From the NCBI RefSeq assembly GCF_025665335.1, contig NZ_CP106869.1, positions 3,808,501 through 3,872,500 on the forward strand: 64,000 bases of DNA, written 5' to 3'. The stretch's first letter is position 1. Each line of letters begins with the position of its first letter. This DNA comes from Xanthomonas sp. AM6. GTDB lineage: Bacteria; Pseudomonadota; Gammaproteobacteria; Xanthomonadales; Xanthomonadaceae. This document shows, in pieces, positions 19,111 through 27,791 of this stretch. A program made the position numbers and the translations under genes. The notes beneath the pieces were generated by a model, which ran no database searches, had not been told where the DNA came from, and saw only the letters and a list, made by a program, of their open reading frames with translations.

Positions 19111-19833
19111 ATGCAGCCGATCGAACTGAAAGACCCGGCCGGCTTCGCCGACGAATTCCTGCGCCTGACCCTGTTGCAGGGTTTCCAGTCGTTGACCAAG
19201 CGCGACCTGGAGTTGCTGATCTTCGTGTTGCTGGAACGCGACGGCGCGATCTCGCGCAGCGATTCCAACAACGCGGTGGCGCTGCGCCTGCGGGTGACCC
19301 CGGCCAAGGTGAAAGGCCTGCGCCGCGACGGCTATGCGCGCTGGCGCGCGCTGGTGCCCGAGGACGGCGAGGCGGCGCTGGAGCGCATCGTGGCCACCGT
19401 GCTCACCGAGGACAACCTGCGCGCGGGGGCCAAGCACGTCAGCGAGCGCAGCAAGAAGGAAGGCTTCCTGGCCATCCGCATCGAGCACCCGGACGACCAG
19501 CAACGCTTCGAGCAGGCGATCGTCGACGTCGGCGCGATGCCGGTGTACGAGCGCAACCGCGACGTGGTCGCGGTGCGCTTCGACACCCTGCTGAAGATCG
19601 CCGAGCGCTGGGGCTACCTGCAACCGGAGCCGGACAAGGTGGTGCGCGAGTTGGAGAAGCTCACCCCCACCGCCGAGGAAGTGGCCGACCTGTTGAAGAA
19701 GGACGTGGGCAAGCTACGCTGGGAGGATGTGCGCCGCGCGCTCAACAGCCTCGGTGCCAAGGCCATCGCCAGCACCGCCGAGGGCGGGCTGAAGGGACTG
19801 CTGAAACTGGCGTTCCCGTTCATCCCCGGCTGA
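19111..19833 (+). CDS. Conserved-looking soluble protein of unknown function
   Basis: A 240-residue protein I do not recognise. It has no signal peptide or membrane segment. Residues 1-85 are helical, including FLRLTLLQGFQSLTKRDLEL and FVLLERDGAISRSDSNN, and have the look of a winged-helix or regulatory domain (RVTPAKVKGLRRDGYARWRA). The middle is mixed, and about 165-220 is helical with KLTPTAEEVADLLKKDVGKL. The C terminus turns hydrophobic (GLLKLAFPFIPG). A GAGGG-type Shine-Dalgarno precedes the ATG. It stands alone between intergenic repeats and a secreted EF-hand gene. A DNA-binding or defence accessory role is conceivable but unsupported. Confidence 0.75.
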   Translation: MQPIELKDPAGFADEFLRLTLLQGFQSLTKRDLELLIFVLLERDGAISRSDSNNAVALRLRVTPAKVKGLRRDGYARWRALVPEDGEAALERIVATVLTEDNLRAGAKHVSERSKKEGFLAIRIEHPDDQQRFEQAIVDVGAMPVYERNRDVVAVRFDTLLKIAERWGYLQPEPDKVVRELEKLTPTAEEVADLLKKDVGKLRWEDVRRALNSLGAKAIASTAEGGLKGLLKLAFPFIPG

Positions 19834-19875
19834 GCCTGCGGCGCTTTCCCACCATTCGCACCATCGGAGTCCGTT

Positions 19876-20283
19876 GTGTCCATGCCTCGCCGTTCGTCCC
19901 TGCTCCTCGCCCTCCTGCTCGCGGCCGCCACCGGCCCGGCCGCCGCGCAGAACCTGCAGTCCACCTCCAGCGCGGTCACCGAACCGTTGCGCGACGTCCC
20001 GGTCGGCGTGGTCTCGCAGCCGCTGAACAGCGGCGAGGTGACCCACCAGGTGCAACTGGACGTGCCGCAGGGCCAGGCGCCGGTCACCGTGCGCACCATC
20101 CAGCCCGACCGCGTCGCCGGCAACTACCGCATCGACTTCGACGCGCTGGACAGCGACCACGACGGCTACCTGAGCCGCAGCGAGGCGCAGGCCAATCCCG
20201 CGCTGGCCGACGAATTCGACGCACTGGACACCCGCCGCAGCGGGCGCCTGAGCCGCGAACAGCTGGCCGGCTGGCTCAAGTAA
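19876..20283 (+). CDS. Secreted EF-hand domain protein
   Basis: A 135-residue exported protein. It has a Sec signal peptide (RRSSLLLALLLAAATGPAAA) and an extended linker. One clear EF-hand loop, DSDHDGYLSRSE near 92-103, is followed by a second weaker one, DTRRSGRLSREQ, so it probably binds calcium in the periplasm. The GTG at 19876 is used because GGAG lies 6 bases before it; the ATG two codons later at 19882 is the alternative and changes little. Similar small EF-hand proteins are common in Xanthomonadaceae; their roles are mostly unknown. Confidence 0.8.
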   Translation: MSMPRRSSLLLALLLAAATGPAAAQNLQSTSSAVTEPLRDVPVGVVSQPLNSGEVTHQVQLDVPQGQAPVTVRTIQPDRVAGNYRIDFDALDSDHDGYLSRSEAQANPALADEFDALDTRRSGRLSREQLAGWLK

Positions 20284-20294
20284 TCCTCGCGGCC

Positions 20295-20322
20295 TTGTAG
20301 GAGCGGCTTCAGCCGCGACGAG
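20295..20322. repeat. Single REP-like unit
   Basis: TTGTAGGAGCGGCTTCAGCC and the following CGCGACGAG form one arm of the REP family, starting 12 bases after the EF-hand gene stop. Its partner arm is missing. The gap 20284-20654 (371 bp) is made of this half element, the degenerate pair at 20399-20482 and unremarkable sequence; no gene is visible. Confidence 0.7.
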
Positions 20323-20398
20323 CGAGCAGCGGACCTGCCGGCTGCGGATCATTGGGGCTGACGCCCCCGGTGCAACCGGCCGCTTCGCCGCAAGTTTC

Positions 20399-20482
20399 CT
20401 GTGGGAGCGACTTCAGTCGCGACGAGCGAAACATGCAGACCTGCTGGCACCGAACGGCATCGTCGCTGAAGTCCTCTCACAA
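20399..20482. repeat. Degenerate REP-like pair
   Basis: One good arm (CTGTGGGAGCGACTTCAGTC then GCGACGAGCG) faces a decayed arm (CGTCGCTGAAGTCCTCTCAC at 20461-20480). Compared with the intact elements at 16.6 kb, the right arm has lost bases. It lies between the convergent EF-hand and ubiquinone-hydroxylase genes. Confidence 0.65.
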
Positions 20483-20654
20483 TGACTCAGCCGACGCTCC
20501 GCCGCACCTGCAGGAACGGCTGCAACCATGACCGCAGAGCGATGAAAACGCGGGCGCGCACTGGCCCATGGCCCCCGAAAGCGCCCCCTACGACAGCTGC
20601 ACCTGTCGCTCCCCGCAGAAACGACGCAAGCCACTCTCACCCCGCTCCGAACCG

Positions 20655-21833
20655 CTACACCCCCGAAGCGCGCTTCCAGAACCCGTGCATCAGCATCGGC
20701 AGCTTGCCGGCCAGGCCCAGCAGCGGGCCGCGCAGCAGGGTCAGGTGCATCTCGTCGTTGGAGAACAGCCGGTTGATCGCATCGAATCCGTAGGCGGCCA
20801 CGGTGTTGTCGCTGCGGCGGCCGCGCGCCCAGCGCGCCAGCCGGTGCGGCGCCGACCAGTCGACCCGCCGCGCCTGCGCCTGGCGCACCTGCGCGGCCAG
20901 CGCGGCGACGTCGCGCAGGCCGAGGTTGACGCCCTGCCCGGCCAGCGGATGCACCACGTGCGCGGCGTCGCCCAGCACCAGCAGGCGGCCGCGGTGGTAG
21001 TCCTCCACCAGTTGCCGGCGCAGCGGGAAACCGACCCGCGGCGACAGCGCGTGCACCGCGCCCAGCCGCGCGCCGAAGGCCTGGGTCAGCTCGGCGCCGA
21101 ACGCGGCATCGTCCAGCGCCAGCACCCGCGCCGCCTCGGTCTCCGGCAGCGTCCACACGATCGAACTGCGGCCGTCGGCGAACGGCAGGAACGCCAGCGG
21201 CCCGCCAGGCAGGAAGCGCTGCCAGGCGGTGTCCTGATGCGGCAGGTCGGTCTGCACGAAGGCGACCACGCCGCGCTGGCCGTAGTCGTGCGCCGGCGCA
21301 TCCAGCCCGGCCAGGCCGCGCAGGGTGGAATCGGCGCCGTCGGCGGCGATCGCCAGGCGCGCGTCGAGCCGGCTGCCGTCGTCCAGGCGCAGGCGCACGC
21401 GTTCGTCCGCCAGCTCCACCGCCTCCACCCGCGCCGGGCAGTGCAGCTGCACCCCGGCCGCCGGCAGCGCCGCCCACAGCTGCTCGACCAGCAGCGCGTG
21501 CTCGACGATCCAGCCCAACTGGTCGCGGCCCAGCGCGTCGGCATCGAAGGCCAGCTCGCCACCGCCGGCGGCGTCCCACACGCGCATGCGCCGGTAGGCC
21601 TGGGCGCGCCACGCCAGCACCTGCGGCCACACCCCGAGCGCCTGCAGCAGCGCGGCGTTGTCGGGCGCGAAGGCATAGACCCGCAGGTCCGGTTCGGCCG
21701 CCGACCAGCGCGGCGGCTCGCGGCCCTCGACCAGCGCCACCGCCAGGCCTTCGCCGGCCAGCGCCAGCGCGCAGGCGGCGCCGACCACGCCGCCGCCGAC
21801 CACCACCACGTCCAGCACGCCGCGCCGGCTCAT
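20655..21833 (-). CDS. Ubiquinone biosynthesis FAD-dependent hydroxylase, UbiI/UbiF/VisC type
   Basis: A 392-residue flavoprotein monooxygenase of the UbiH/COQ6 family. It has the N-terminal dinucleotide fold DVVVVGGGVVGAACALALAG, then LAIAADGADSTLR (the DG motif), and the second FAD motif LVLGDAAHVVHPLAGQGVNL. It should hydroxylate one position of the polyprenyl-phenol ring during ubiquinone synthesis; which carbon cannot be read from the sequence. The ATG at 21833 overlaps the upstream gene stop as ATGA, favouring this over a longer in-frame start at 21851. It forms a two-gene unit with the ubiH-like gene. Confidence 0.9.
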   Translation of the reverse strand: MSRRGVLDVVVVGGGVVGAACALALAGEGLAVALVEGREPPRWSAAEPDLRVYAFAPDNAALLQALGVWPQVLAWRAQAYRRMRVWDAAGGGELAFDADALGRDQLGWIVEHALLVEQLWAALPAAGVQLHCPARVEAVELADERVRLRLDDGSRLDARLAIAADGADSTLRGLAGLDAPAHDYGQRGVVAFVQTDLPHQDTAWQRFLPGGPLAFLPFADGRSSIVWTLPETEAARVLALDDAAFGAELTQAFGARLGAVHALSPRVGFPLRRQLVEDYHRGRLLVLGDAAHVVHPLAGQGVNLGLRDVAALAAQVRQAQARRVDWSAPHRLARWARGRRSDNTVAAYGFDAINRLFSNDEMHLTLLRGPLLGLAGKLPMLMHGFWKRASGV

Positions 21834-23044
21834 GGCGTCGCCTCCCGGCACAGCTGCGGCACGTCGCCGCGGAAGCCCATCGCGCCGCCGACCAGGAACG
21901 ACTGCAGCGGCGCGGCCTGCGCGGCCGCCAGCAGGCCCAGGCTGCGCAGCGGGCGCAGCAGCGGCGCGGGGTTGGCGGTCAGCCGCGCCAGGCCGCCGGA
22001 GAAAGTCACGGTGCGCTGCCGGTCCTGCTCGCGGCGCTGCGCGTACTGCTGCAGTAACGCCGGCGCGCCCGGATCGGCGCGGTCGCGCTCGATCAGCTCG
22101 GCCAGGGTCAGCGCATCGCGCAGGCCCAGGTTGAAGCCTTGCGCGCCGAGCGGGTGCAGGGTCTGCGCGGCATTGCCGAGCAGCACCGCGCGCGCGTCCG
22201 TCAGGCGCTCGGCCAGCACCTGCACGATCGGGTAGGCGCTGCGCTCGCCGCTGCCCAGCAGGCGCCCGACGCGCCAGCCCAGCGCGTCCTGCAGGCGCTG
22301 CAGCCAGGCGGCCTCGTCGAGCGCGGCCACCGCGTCGGCGTCCTCGGTGGCGACGGCGTGGACCGCGCCGTAGTGACGGTCGCCGCGCGGCAGCAGCGCG
22401 GTCGGACCGTCGTCGCGGAACCGCTCGTAGGCGGTGCCGTCGGGCTGGCGGCTGCCGCGCACCCGCGCCACGAACAGGGTCTGGCGGAAATCGTGGCGGG
22501 CGGCATCGATGCCGAGCGCGCCGCGCACCGCGCTGGCGCTGCCGTCGGCGCCGACCAGCAGCCGCGCCTGCAGCACCTGGGTGGCGCCGTCCTGGACGAT
22601 GCGCAGCTGCCGCAGCGACGCATCCTCGCCAGCTTCCAGCCCCAGGAACTGCGCCGGCCGGTACCGGCTGACGTGGGTCGCCTCGGCCAGCCGCGCCTCC
22701 AGCGCCTCGCCGAAGTCGCGCGCCACCACCACCTGCCCGAACGCCTCGCGCCCGTAGTGGGCCGCGTCCAGCCGCACCCGGCCGAAGTCGCCTGCGCGGC
22801 TGACGTGGATGCGCCGGATCGGCCCGGTCGGCGCACGCAGCCGCTGCATCACCCCGAGCGCGCCCAGCGCGTTGACCGTGGCCGCGGCGAAGCTGAGGTT
22901 GCGCTGGTCGAACACCGGCGGCAGCGCGCCTGGCGGCGCGGCCTCGACCAGGCCCACGTCCACGCCCAGCCGGTCCAGCGCGATGGCCAGGCTGGCGCCG
23001 ACCAGGCCGCCGCCGACGATCACTACGTCATGTCGTTTGCTCAT
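21830..23044 (-). CDS. ubiH: 2-octaprenyl-6-methoxyphenol hydroxylase (UbiH family)
   Basis: A 404-residue FAD monooxygenase with the start HDVVIVGGGLVGASLAIALD, the DG segment LLVGADGSASAVRGALG and the C-terminal FAD motif AVLLGNAAQTLHPLGAQGFN. GNAAQTLHP is the variant of GDAAH typical of UbiH proper, as opposed to the downstream paralogue. It acts in aerobic ubiquinone synthesis, probably in a membrane-associated complex. The ATG at 23044 is preferred because the Rossmann strand begins four residues later; upstream read-through is out of family. The two hydroxylases overlap by four bases. Confidence 0.9.
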   Translation of the reverse strand: MSKRHDVVIVGGGLVGASLAIALDRLGVDVGLVEAAPPGALPPVFDQRNLSFAAATVNALGALGVMQRLRAPTGPIRRIHVSRAGDFGRVRLDAAHYGREAFGQVVVARDFGEALEARLAEATHVSRYRPAQFLGLEAGEDASLRQLRIVQDGATQVLQARLLVGADGSASAVRGALGIDAARHDFRQTLFVARVRGSRQPDGTAYERFRDDGPTALLPRGDRHYGAVHAVATEDADAVAALDEAAWLQRLQDALGWRVGRLLGSGERSAYPIVQVLAERLTDARAVLLGNAAQTLHPLGAQGFNLGLRDALTLAELIERDRADPGAPALLQQYAQRREQDRQRTVTFSGGLARLTANPAPLLRPLRSLGLLAAAQAAPLQSFLVGGAMGFRGDVPQLCREATP

Positions 23045-23223
23045 CCGGGCATGATACGACCGGCGCCCGGATCGTCGGTGATCGGAGCGCGCTGCGCCGA
23101 CGCCGCCCGCCCGCAGCGCAGCGCCCGACCGGCCGGCGCCGCCGGTGCGGGCCGCGCCGGCCTCACTCCCGGGCGCGCGGCTTCCAGTAGAATCGGCGGT
23201 CTCCGTACCGGTGCCCGCCTGCC

Positions 23224-23808
23224 ATGACGCCTTCCACCCACCGCCTTCCCGCCCTGCTCCTGCTGGCATCGCTGCTGGCCGCGACCCGCATCAACCACTT
23301 CGGCGCGATCCCGGATGCCTCGTGGGCGGTGTTCTTCATCGGCGGCTTCTACCTGCGCGGCTGGACCCGCTGGGCGTTCCCGGGGCTGATGGCGCTGGCG
23401 GTGCTGATCGACTACCTGGTGATCCGCAGCCAGGGCCTGAGCTTCTGGCAGCACTACTGCGTGTCGCCGGCCTACTGGTGCCTGATCCCGGCGTACTTCG
23501 CGCTGTGGGCGGGCGGCAGCTGGCTGGCGCGGCGCTATCGCGGCGCCGACTGGCGCGCGCTGGGCCTGGCCGCGGCCAGCCTGGTGGTCGCGGTGGCGGT
23601 GTGCCACCTGATCGCGCAGGGCAGTTTCTACTGGGTCAGCCGCAGCGTGCCGAACCCGACCGTCGCCGGCTGGTGGCAGAACTACGGCGACTGGCTGCTG
23701 CCGTACCTGGGCAGCGCGGCGCTGTACACGGCGCTGGCCGCGGCGATCCAGGTCGGCGTCGAGCAGTTGGCGCGGCTGGGCCAGCGCGGCCAGCCCGCCG
23801 GCCACTGA
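23224..23808 (+). CDS. Integral membrane protein, possible cobalamin-related transporter component
   Basis: A 194-residue protein with about five to six hydrophobic segments (9-22, 33-50, 54-70, 82-102, 112-134, 155-178). The N-terminal ATRINHFGAIPDASWAVFFI resembles substrate-binding subunits of energy-coupling (ECF-type) transporters and related six-helix proteins. It sits 22 bp upstream of a PduO-type cobalamin adenosyltransferase, so a role in taking up corrinoid is a reasonable guess. I see no B12 riboswitch in the 179 bp upstream and no ECF ATPase nearby. The membrane topology is secure; the function is inference. Confidence 0.6.
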   Translation: MTPSTHRLPALLLLASLLAATRINHFGAIPDASWAVFFIGGFYLRGWTRWAFPGLMALAVLIDYLVIRSQGLSFWQHYCVSPAYWCLIPAYFALWAGGSWLARRYRGADWRALGLAAASLVVAVAVCHLIAQGSFYWVSRSVPNPTVAGWWQNYGDWLLPYLGSAALYTALAAAIQVGVEQLARLGQRGQPAGH

Positions 23809-23830
23809 GCCTGGCAGGCCCTGACCGGCG

Positions 23831-24385
23831 ATGGGCAACCGCCTTTCCAAGATCTACACCCGCACCGGCGACGACGGCAGCACCGGCCTGGGCGACGGCA
23901 ACCGGGTCAGCAAGGATTCGGCGCGGGTGGCCGCCTACGGCACCGTCGACGAGGCCAACTCGGCGATCGGCGTGGTCCTGGCCTGTCCGCTGGCCGAGGA
24001 CGTGCGCACCCTGCTGACCGCGATCCAGCACCAGCTGTTCGACCTCGGCGGCGAGCTGTGCATCCCCGGCCATGCGGCGATCCACGACGCCGACATCGAC
24101 GCGCTCGAACAGCACCTGGACCGCTACAACGACACCCTGCCGGCGCTGAAGGACTTCATCCTGCCGGCCGGCGGCGAGGCCGCGGCGCGCTGCCACCTGG
24201 CGCGCACCATCGTGCGCCGCGCCGAGCGCGAGACGGTGGCGCTGTCGCGCCAGGACGCGGTGCGGCCGGAGGCGGTGCGCTACCTCAACCGCCTGTCCGA
24301 CCTGCTGTTCGTGCTGGCGCGGGTGCTGGCGCGCGCCGACGGCCAGGGCGAAGTGCTGTGGCGCCACGACCGCCGCCAGGCCTGA
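23831..24385 (+). CDS. Cob(I)yrinic acid a,c-diamide adenosyltransferase, PduO type
   Basis: A 184-residue ATP:cob(I)alamin adenosyltransferase that makes adenosylcobalamin. The N-terminal ATP-binding stretch IYTRTGDDGSTGLGDGNRVS is diagnostic of PduO-type enzymes, and GTVDEANSAIG and LARTIVRRAERETVAL complete the helical trimer core. It follows the small membrane protein gene by 22 bp and probably shares its transcript. No cobalamin synthesis genes are in the window, so this fits salvage of external corrinoids. The start has GGCGATG context with weak Shine-Dalgarno. Confidence 0.94.
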   Translation: MGNRLSKIYTRTGDDGSTGLGDGNRVSKDSARVAAYGTVDEANSAIGVVLACPLAEDVRTLLTAIQHQLFDLGGELCIPGHAAIHDADIDALEQHLDRYNDTLPALKDFILPAGGEAAARCHLARTIVRRAERETVALSRQDAVRPEAVRYLNRLSDLLFVLARVLARADGQGEVLWRHDRRQA

Positions 24386-24418
24386 GCGGCAGGCACGGCG
24401 CGCGCGGCGGGGGCAAGC

Positions 24419-25324
24419 ATGTTGATCTACACCCACCCGGCCTGCCTGGGCCATGAACCGGGCCCGGAGCATCCGGAACGGCCGGAGCGCCTGCGCTCCA
24501 TCACCGAGGCGCTGCGCGGGGCGTTCCCGGATCTGGAATGGCGCGAGGCGCCGCTGGCCAAGCTCGGCGACCTGGCCCGGGTCCACGAACGCGAGCTGAT
24601 CGACAGCGTCCTGGCCGACATCGACGGCCAGCGCATGCTCGACGTGGACACGGTGATCTCGCCCGGCTCGCGCGCCGCCGCGCTGCGCGCCGCCGGCGCC
24701 GGGCTGGCCGCGGTGGATGCGGTGATGCGCGGCGAGACCGACACCGCGTTCTGCGCCGTGCGCCCGCCCGGCCACCACGCCACCGCCGCCACCGCGATGG
24801 GCTTCTGCCTGTTCAACAACGTCGCCGTGGCCGCCGCGCACGCCCGCGACACGCACGGCCTGGAACGCATCGCCATCGTCGATTTCGATGTGCATCACGG
24901 CAACGGCACCCAGGCGATCTTCGAGCGCGACCCGCGCGTGCAGTACCTGAGCACCCACCAGTCCGGGCTGTTCCCGCACTCGGGCGGGGTCCACGACCGC
25001 GGCGTCGGCAACCTGCACAACGCGCTGCTGCCGCCGGGCAGCGGCGGCTTCCGCTTCCGCAACACCTGGGCCGACCAGATGCTGCCGCTGCTGGACGCGT
25101 TCAAGCCGCAGCTGCTGCTGGTCTCGGCCGGCTTCGATGCGCACATGCGCGACCCGCTGGCCGACCTGATGCTGGACGCGGAGGACTTCGCCTGGCTCAC
25201 CGCGGAACTGCGCGCGCTGGCCGAACGGCATGCGCGCGGGCGCGTGGTGTCGCTGCTGGAAGGCGGCTACGACCTGCAGGCGCTGCGCGAATGCAGCGTC
25301 GCCCACGTCGACGCGCTGCGCTGA
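24419..25324 (+). CDS. Histone deacetylase family protein (acetoin-utilisation/AcuC-like amidohydrolase)
   Basis: A 301-residue zinc amidohydrolase of the arginase/HDAC fold. Motifs: HPACLGHEPGPEHPERPERL near 6-25, RPPGHHATAATAMGFCLFNN (the double His), IVDFDVHHGNGT (zinc Asp and His), LVSAGFDAHMRDPLA (zinc Asp) and EGGYDLQAL with the catalytic-side Tyr. Bacterial members deacetylate acetyl-polyamines, acetyl-lysine on metabolic enzymes or are uncharacterised. The start ATG at 24419 is preceded by a GGGGGC stretch. It follows pduO by 33 bp in the same direction. Confidence 0.93.
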   Translation: MLIYTHPACLGHEPGPEHPERPERLRSITEALRGAFPDLEWREAPLAKLGDLARVHERELIDSVLADIDGQRMLDVDTVISPGSRAAALRAAGAGLAAVDAVMRGETDTAFCAVRPPGHHATAATAMGFCLFNNVAVAAAHARDTHGLERIAIVDFDVHHGNGTQAIFERDPRVQYLSTHQSGLFPHSGGVHDRGVGNLHNALLPPGSGGFRFRNTWADQMLPLLDAFKPQLLLVSAGFDAHMRDPLADLMLDAEDFAWLTAELRALAERHARGRVVSLLEGGYDLQALRECSVAHVDALR

Positions 25325-25385
25325 CCGCGCCCGGGCGGATGGCCCGGGCGGATGAACCCCGTCCCCCGCCCCGGGGACGCCTTCA

Positions 25386-25411
25386 TTGCCCCTATGCATG
25401 GGATGGGGCAA
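25386..25411 (+). other. Inverted repeat upstream of lptD
   Basis: TTGCCCC (25386-25392) and GGGGCAA (25405-25411) are perfect 7-bp arms around a 12-nt centre containing ATGCAT, ending 34 bases before the preferred lptD start. It could be an operator or an mRNA leader hairpin. A 13-bp direct repeat CCCGGGCGGATG also occurs just upstream (about 25329-25352). Confidence 0.4.
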
Positions 25412-25445
25412 GCTAGCGGTCGTTTTAGCCCGATACCTGACGCGC

Positions 25446-27791
25446 GTGCGCCGAGCCCTCCGCCTGCTACCCCTTCCGTTCAGTATCGCCCTCTGCCTGC
25501 CGGCGATGGCGGCCGACAAGCCACCGAACTGGGGCCTGTGTCCGACCCCGGACGTGCTGCCCAAGTTCGACGACGCGCCCCGGGCCGACCCGAAGCTGGC
25601 GGCGATCCGCAACCAGCAGCCGACCAACATCGAAGGCGACCAGTTGTCGGGCACCACCGCCATCCCGAACTACACCGGCAACGTCGCGCTCAAGCGCGGC
25701 GACCAGTTCATGGGCACCGACAACCTGCGCGTGGACACCGAGACCGGCAATTACATCGCCGAGGGCCACGTGCGCTACCAGGACTCCTCGATCCGCATGG
25801 TCGCCGACCGCGCCGAGGGCAACCAGGACACCGACACCCACAAGATCAGCAACATCCGCTACCAGCTGATCGAACGCCGCGGCAACGGCAAGGCCGACTC
25901 GGTCGACCTGCAGGGCGCGCTCGGGCAGATGCACCGCTCCACCTACACCACCTGCGATCCCTCGCAGCAGGTGTGGGAACTGCATGCGCCGGAGATCGAC
26001 GTCGACAACGACGAGGGCTTCGGCACCGCGCGCAACGCGATCCTGAAGATCTACAACGTGCCGGTGCTGTACGCGCCCTGGTTCAAGTTCCCGATCGACG
26101 ATCGCCGCAGCAGCGGCTTCCTGTTCCCGGCCGTCGGGTTCTCCGGTCGCAACGGCTTCGACTACATGCAGCCGTACTACCTGAACCTGGCGCCGAACTA
26201 CGATGCCACCCTGTATCCGCGCTACATGAGCTCGCGCGGCTTCATGCTGGGCAGCGAGTTCCGCTATCTGTACGAAGGCGGCAAGGGCGAGCTCGAGGCC
26301 GCGTACCTGCCTTCGGACAAGCTGCGCGACAAGGACCGCGGCAAGTTCGAATACCAGGGCTACCACAACATCGATTCGCACTGGCAGGCGCGCGCGTCCG
26401 TCGCCTGGGTCAGCGACGAGCGCTACACCGAGGACTTCTCCAACCGCCTGCTCGGCAACGCGATCTCCAACCTGCAGAGCACGGTCGGCGTCTACGGCAC
26501 CGGCGAGACCTGGACCGCCGGGCTGATGGCCGACCGCTGGCAGCTGACCGACTACACCCTGACCGAAGCGGCGCTGCCGTACAACCGCCAGCCGCGCGCC
26601 TTCTTCAACTGGGACCAGTCGTTCGGCAACTGGTTCGAGGCCGGCGTCTATTCCGAAGCGGTGCGCTTCGTGCACGACGACATCCACGTCAAGGACGCCG
26701 AGTTCGAGCGCACCGGCGTGGTCACCGAGATGCCGGGCGGCACCCGCCTGGACCTCAAGCCCTACCTCTCGATGCCGCTGGCCGGCGCGGCGTGGTTCCT
26801 GAAGCCGACCGTGGCCTGGCGCTACACCGCCTACCAGCTGGACAAGGACCTGGCGGCGACGCTGAACGGCGACACCTCGCCCAGCCGCAGCCTGCCGATC
26901 ACCACCGTCGATGCCGGCCTGTACTTCGATCGCGACGCCAAGTTCGGCGGCACCAGCTATCTGCAGACCCTGGAACCGCGGCTGTTCTACCTGTACACGC
27001 CGTACCGCAACCAGGACAACCTGCCGATCTTCGACACGCGCGAATTCACCTTCAGCTGGGGCCAGCTGTTCCGCGACTCGCGCTACACCGGCGCCGATCG
27101 CCAGAACGACGCCAACCAGCTGACCATGGCGCTGAGCTCGCGCCTGCTGCGCCAGGGCGACGGCAAGGAGAAGCTGTCGGTCAGCTTCGGCCAGATCCTG
27201 TACTTCAACGATTCCAGGGTCAGCCTGCCGGGCAGCAACACCACCATCGAGCAGGGCAAGTCGGCATGGATCGCCGACGCCAACTACATGATCAACGACC
27301 GCTGGACGATGGGCGCCACCTACCAGTGGGATCCCAAGTACCGGCGCAAGGACCTGGCCAGCTTCCGCACCCGCTACCTGCTGCCGGGCGACGGCATCAT
27401 CAACGTGGGCTACCGCTTCCGCCGCGACCTGCTGGAACAGACCGACGTGTCGTTCCTGTACCCGATCAACCCCACCTGGAGCGTGGTCGGCCGCCACTAC
27501 TATTCGCTGGAAGACAAGAAGCCGCTGGAAGTGATCGCCGGCGTGCAGTGGGACAGCTGCTGCCTGGCCGTGCGCGCGCTGGCGCGGCGCTACGTGCGCA
27601 ACCGCGAAGGCGACCTGGACACCGCGCTCCAGATCGAGTTCGTGCTGAAGGGGCTGTCCTCGCTCGGCCAGGACACGGACCGCGTTCTGCGCCGTGCTAT
27701 TCTCGGCTACAACCGCGACGACCTGTACTTGGTCCCGCCCAGCAACACCACGACCGATCCGGACGATTACGATCCGAACCTGATTCCATGA
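25446..27791 (+). CDS. lptD: LPS-assembly outer-membrane protein LptD
   Basis: An outer-membrane beta-barrel that inserts lipopolysaccharide into the outer leaflet with LptE. I place the start at GTG 25446 (781 residues) because RRALRLLPLPFSIALCLPAM is a full signal peptide and matches Xanthomonas LptD as I recall it; an ATG at 25398 would add 16 residues. The periplasmic OstA/jellyroll domain (EGDQLSGTTAIPNYTGNVAL) precedes the barrel (about 190-781), which ends DPDDYDPNLIP. Paired cysteines TTCDPS and DSCCLAV are the interdomain disulfide candidates. Its stop overlaps surA. Confidence 0.95.
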   Translation: MRRALRLLPLPFSIALCLPAMAADKPPNWGLCPTPDVLPKFDDAPRADPKLAAIRNQQPTNIEGDQLSGTTAIPNYTGNVALKRGDQFMGTDNLRVDTETGNYIAEGHVRYQDSSIRMVADRAEGNQDTDTHKISNIRYQLIERRGNGKADSVDLQGALGQMHRSTYTTCDPSQQVWELHAPEIDVDNDEGFGTARNAILKIYNVPVLYAPWFKFPIDDRRSSGFLFPAVGFSGRNGFDYMQPYYLNLAPNYDATLYPRYMSSRGFMLGSEFRYLYEGGKGELEAAYLPSDKLRDKDRGKFEYQGYHNIDSHWQARASVAWVSDERYTEDFSNRLLGNAISNLQSTVGVYGTGETWTAGLMADRWQLTDYTLTEAALPYNRQPRAFFNWDQSFGNWFEAGVYSEAVRFVHDDIHVKDAEFERTGVVTEMPGGTRLDLKPYLSMPLAGAAWFLKPTVAWRYTAYQLDKDLAATLNGDTSPSRSLPITTVDAGLYFDRDAKFGGTSYLQTLEPRLFYLYTPYRNQDNLPIFDTREFTFSWGQLFRDSRYTGADRQNDANQLTMALSSRLLRQGDGKEKLSVSFGQILYFNDSRVSLPGSNTTIEQGKSAWIADANYMINDRWTMGATYQWDPKYRRKDLASFRTRYLLPGDGIINVGYRFRRDLLEQTDVSFLYPINPTWSVVGRHYYSLEDKKPLEVIAGVQWDSCCLAVRALARRYVRNREGDLDTALQIEFVLKGLSSLGQDTDRVLRRAILGYNRDDLYLVPPSNTTTDPDDYDPNLIP

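Noticed and set aside
23045-23223. Possible cobalamin riboswitch before the membrane protein/pduO genes
   Set aside because: No B12-box-like sequence or conserved core could be found in the 179-bp gap.
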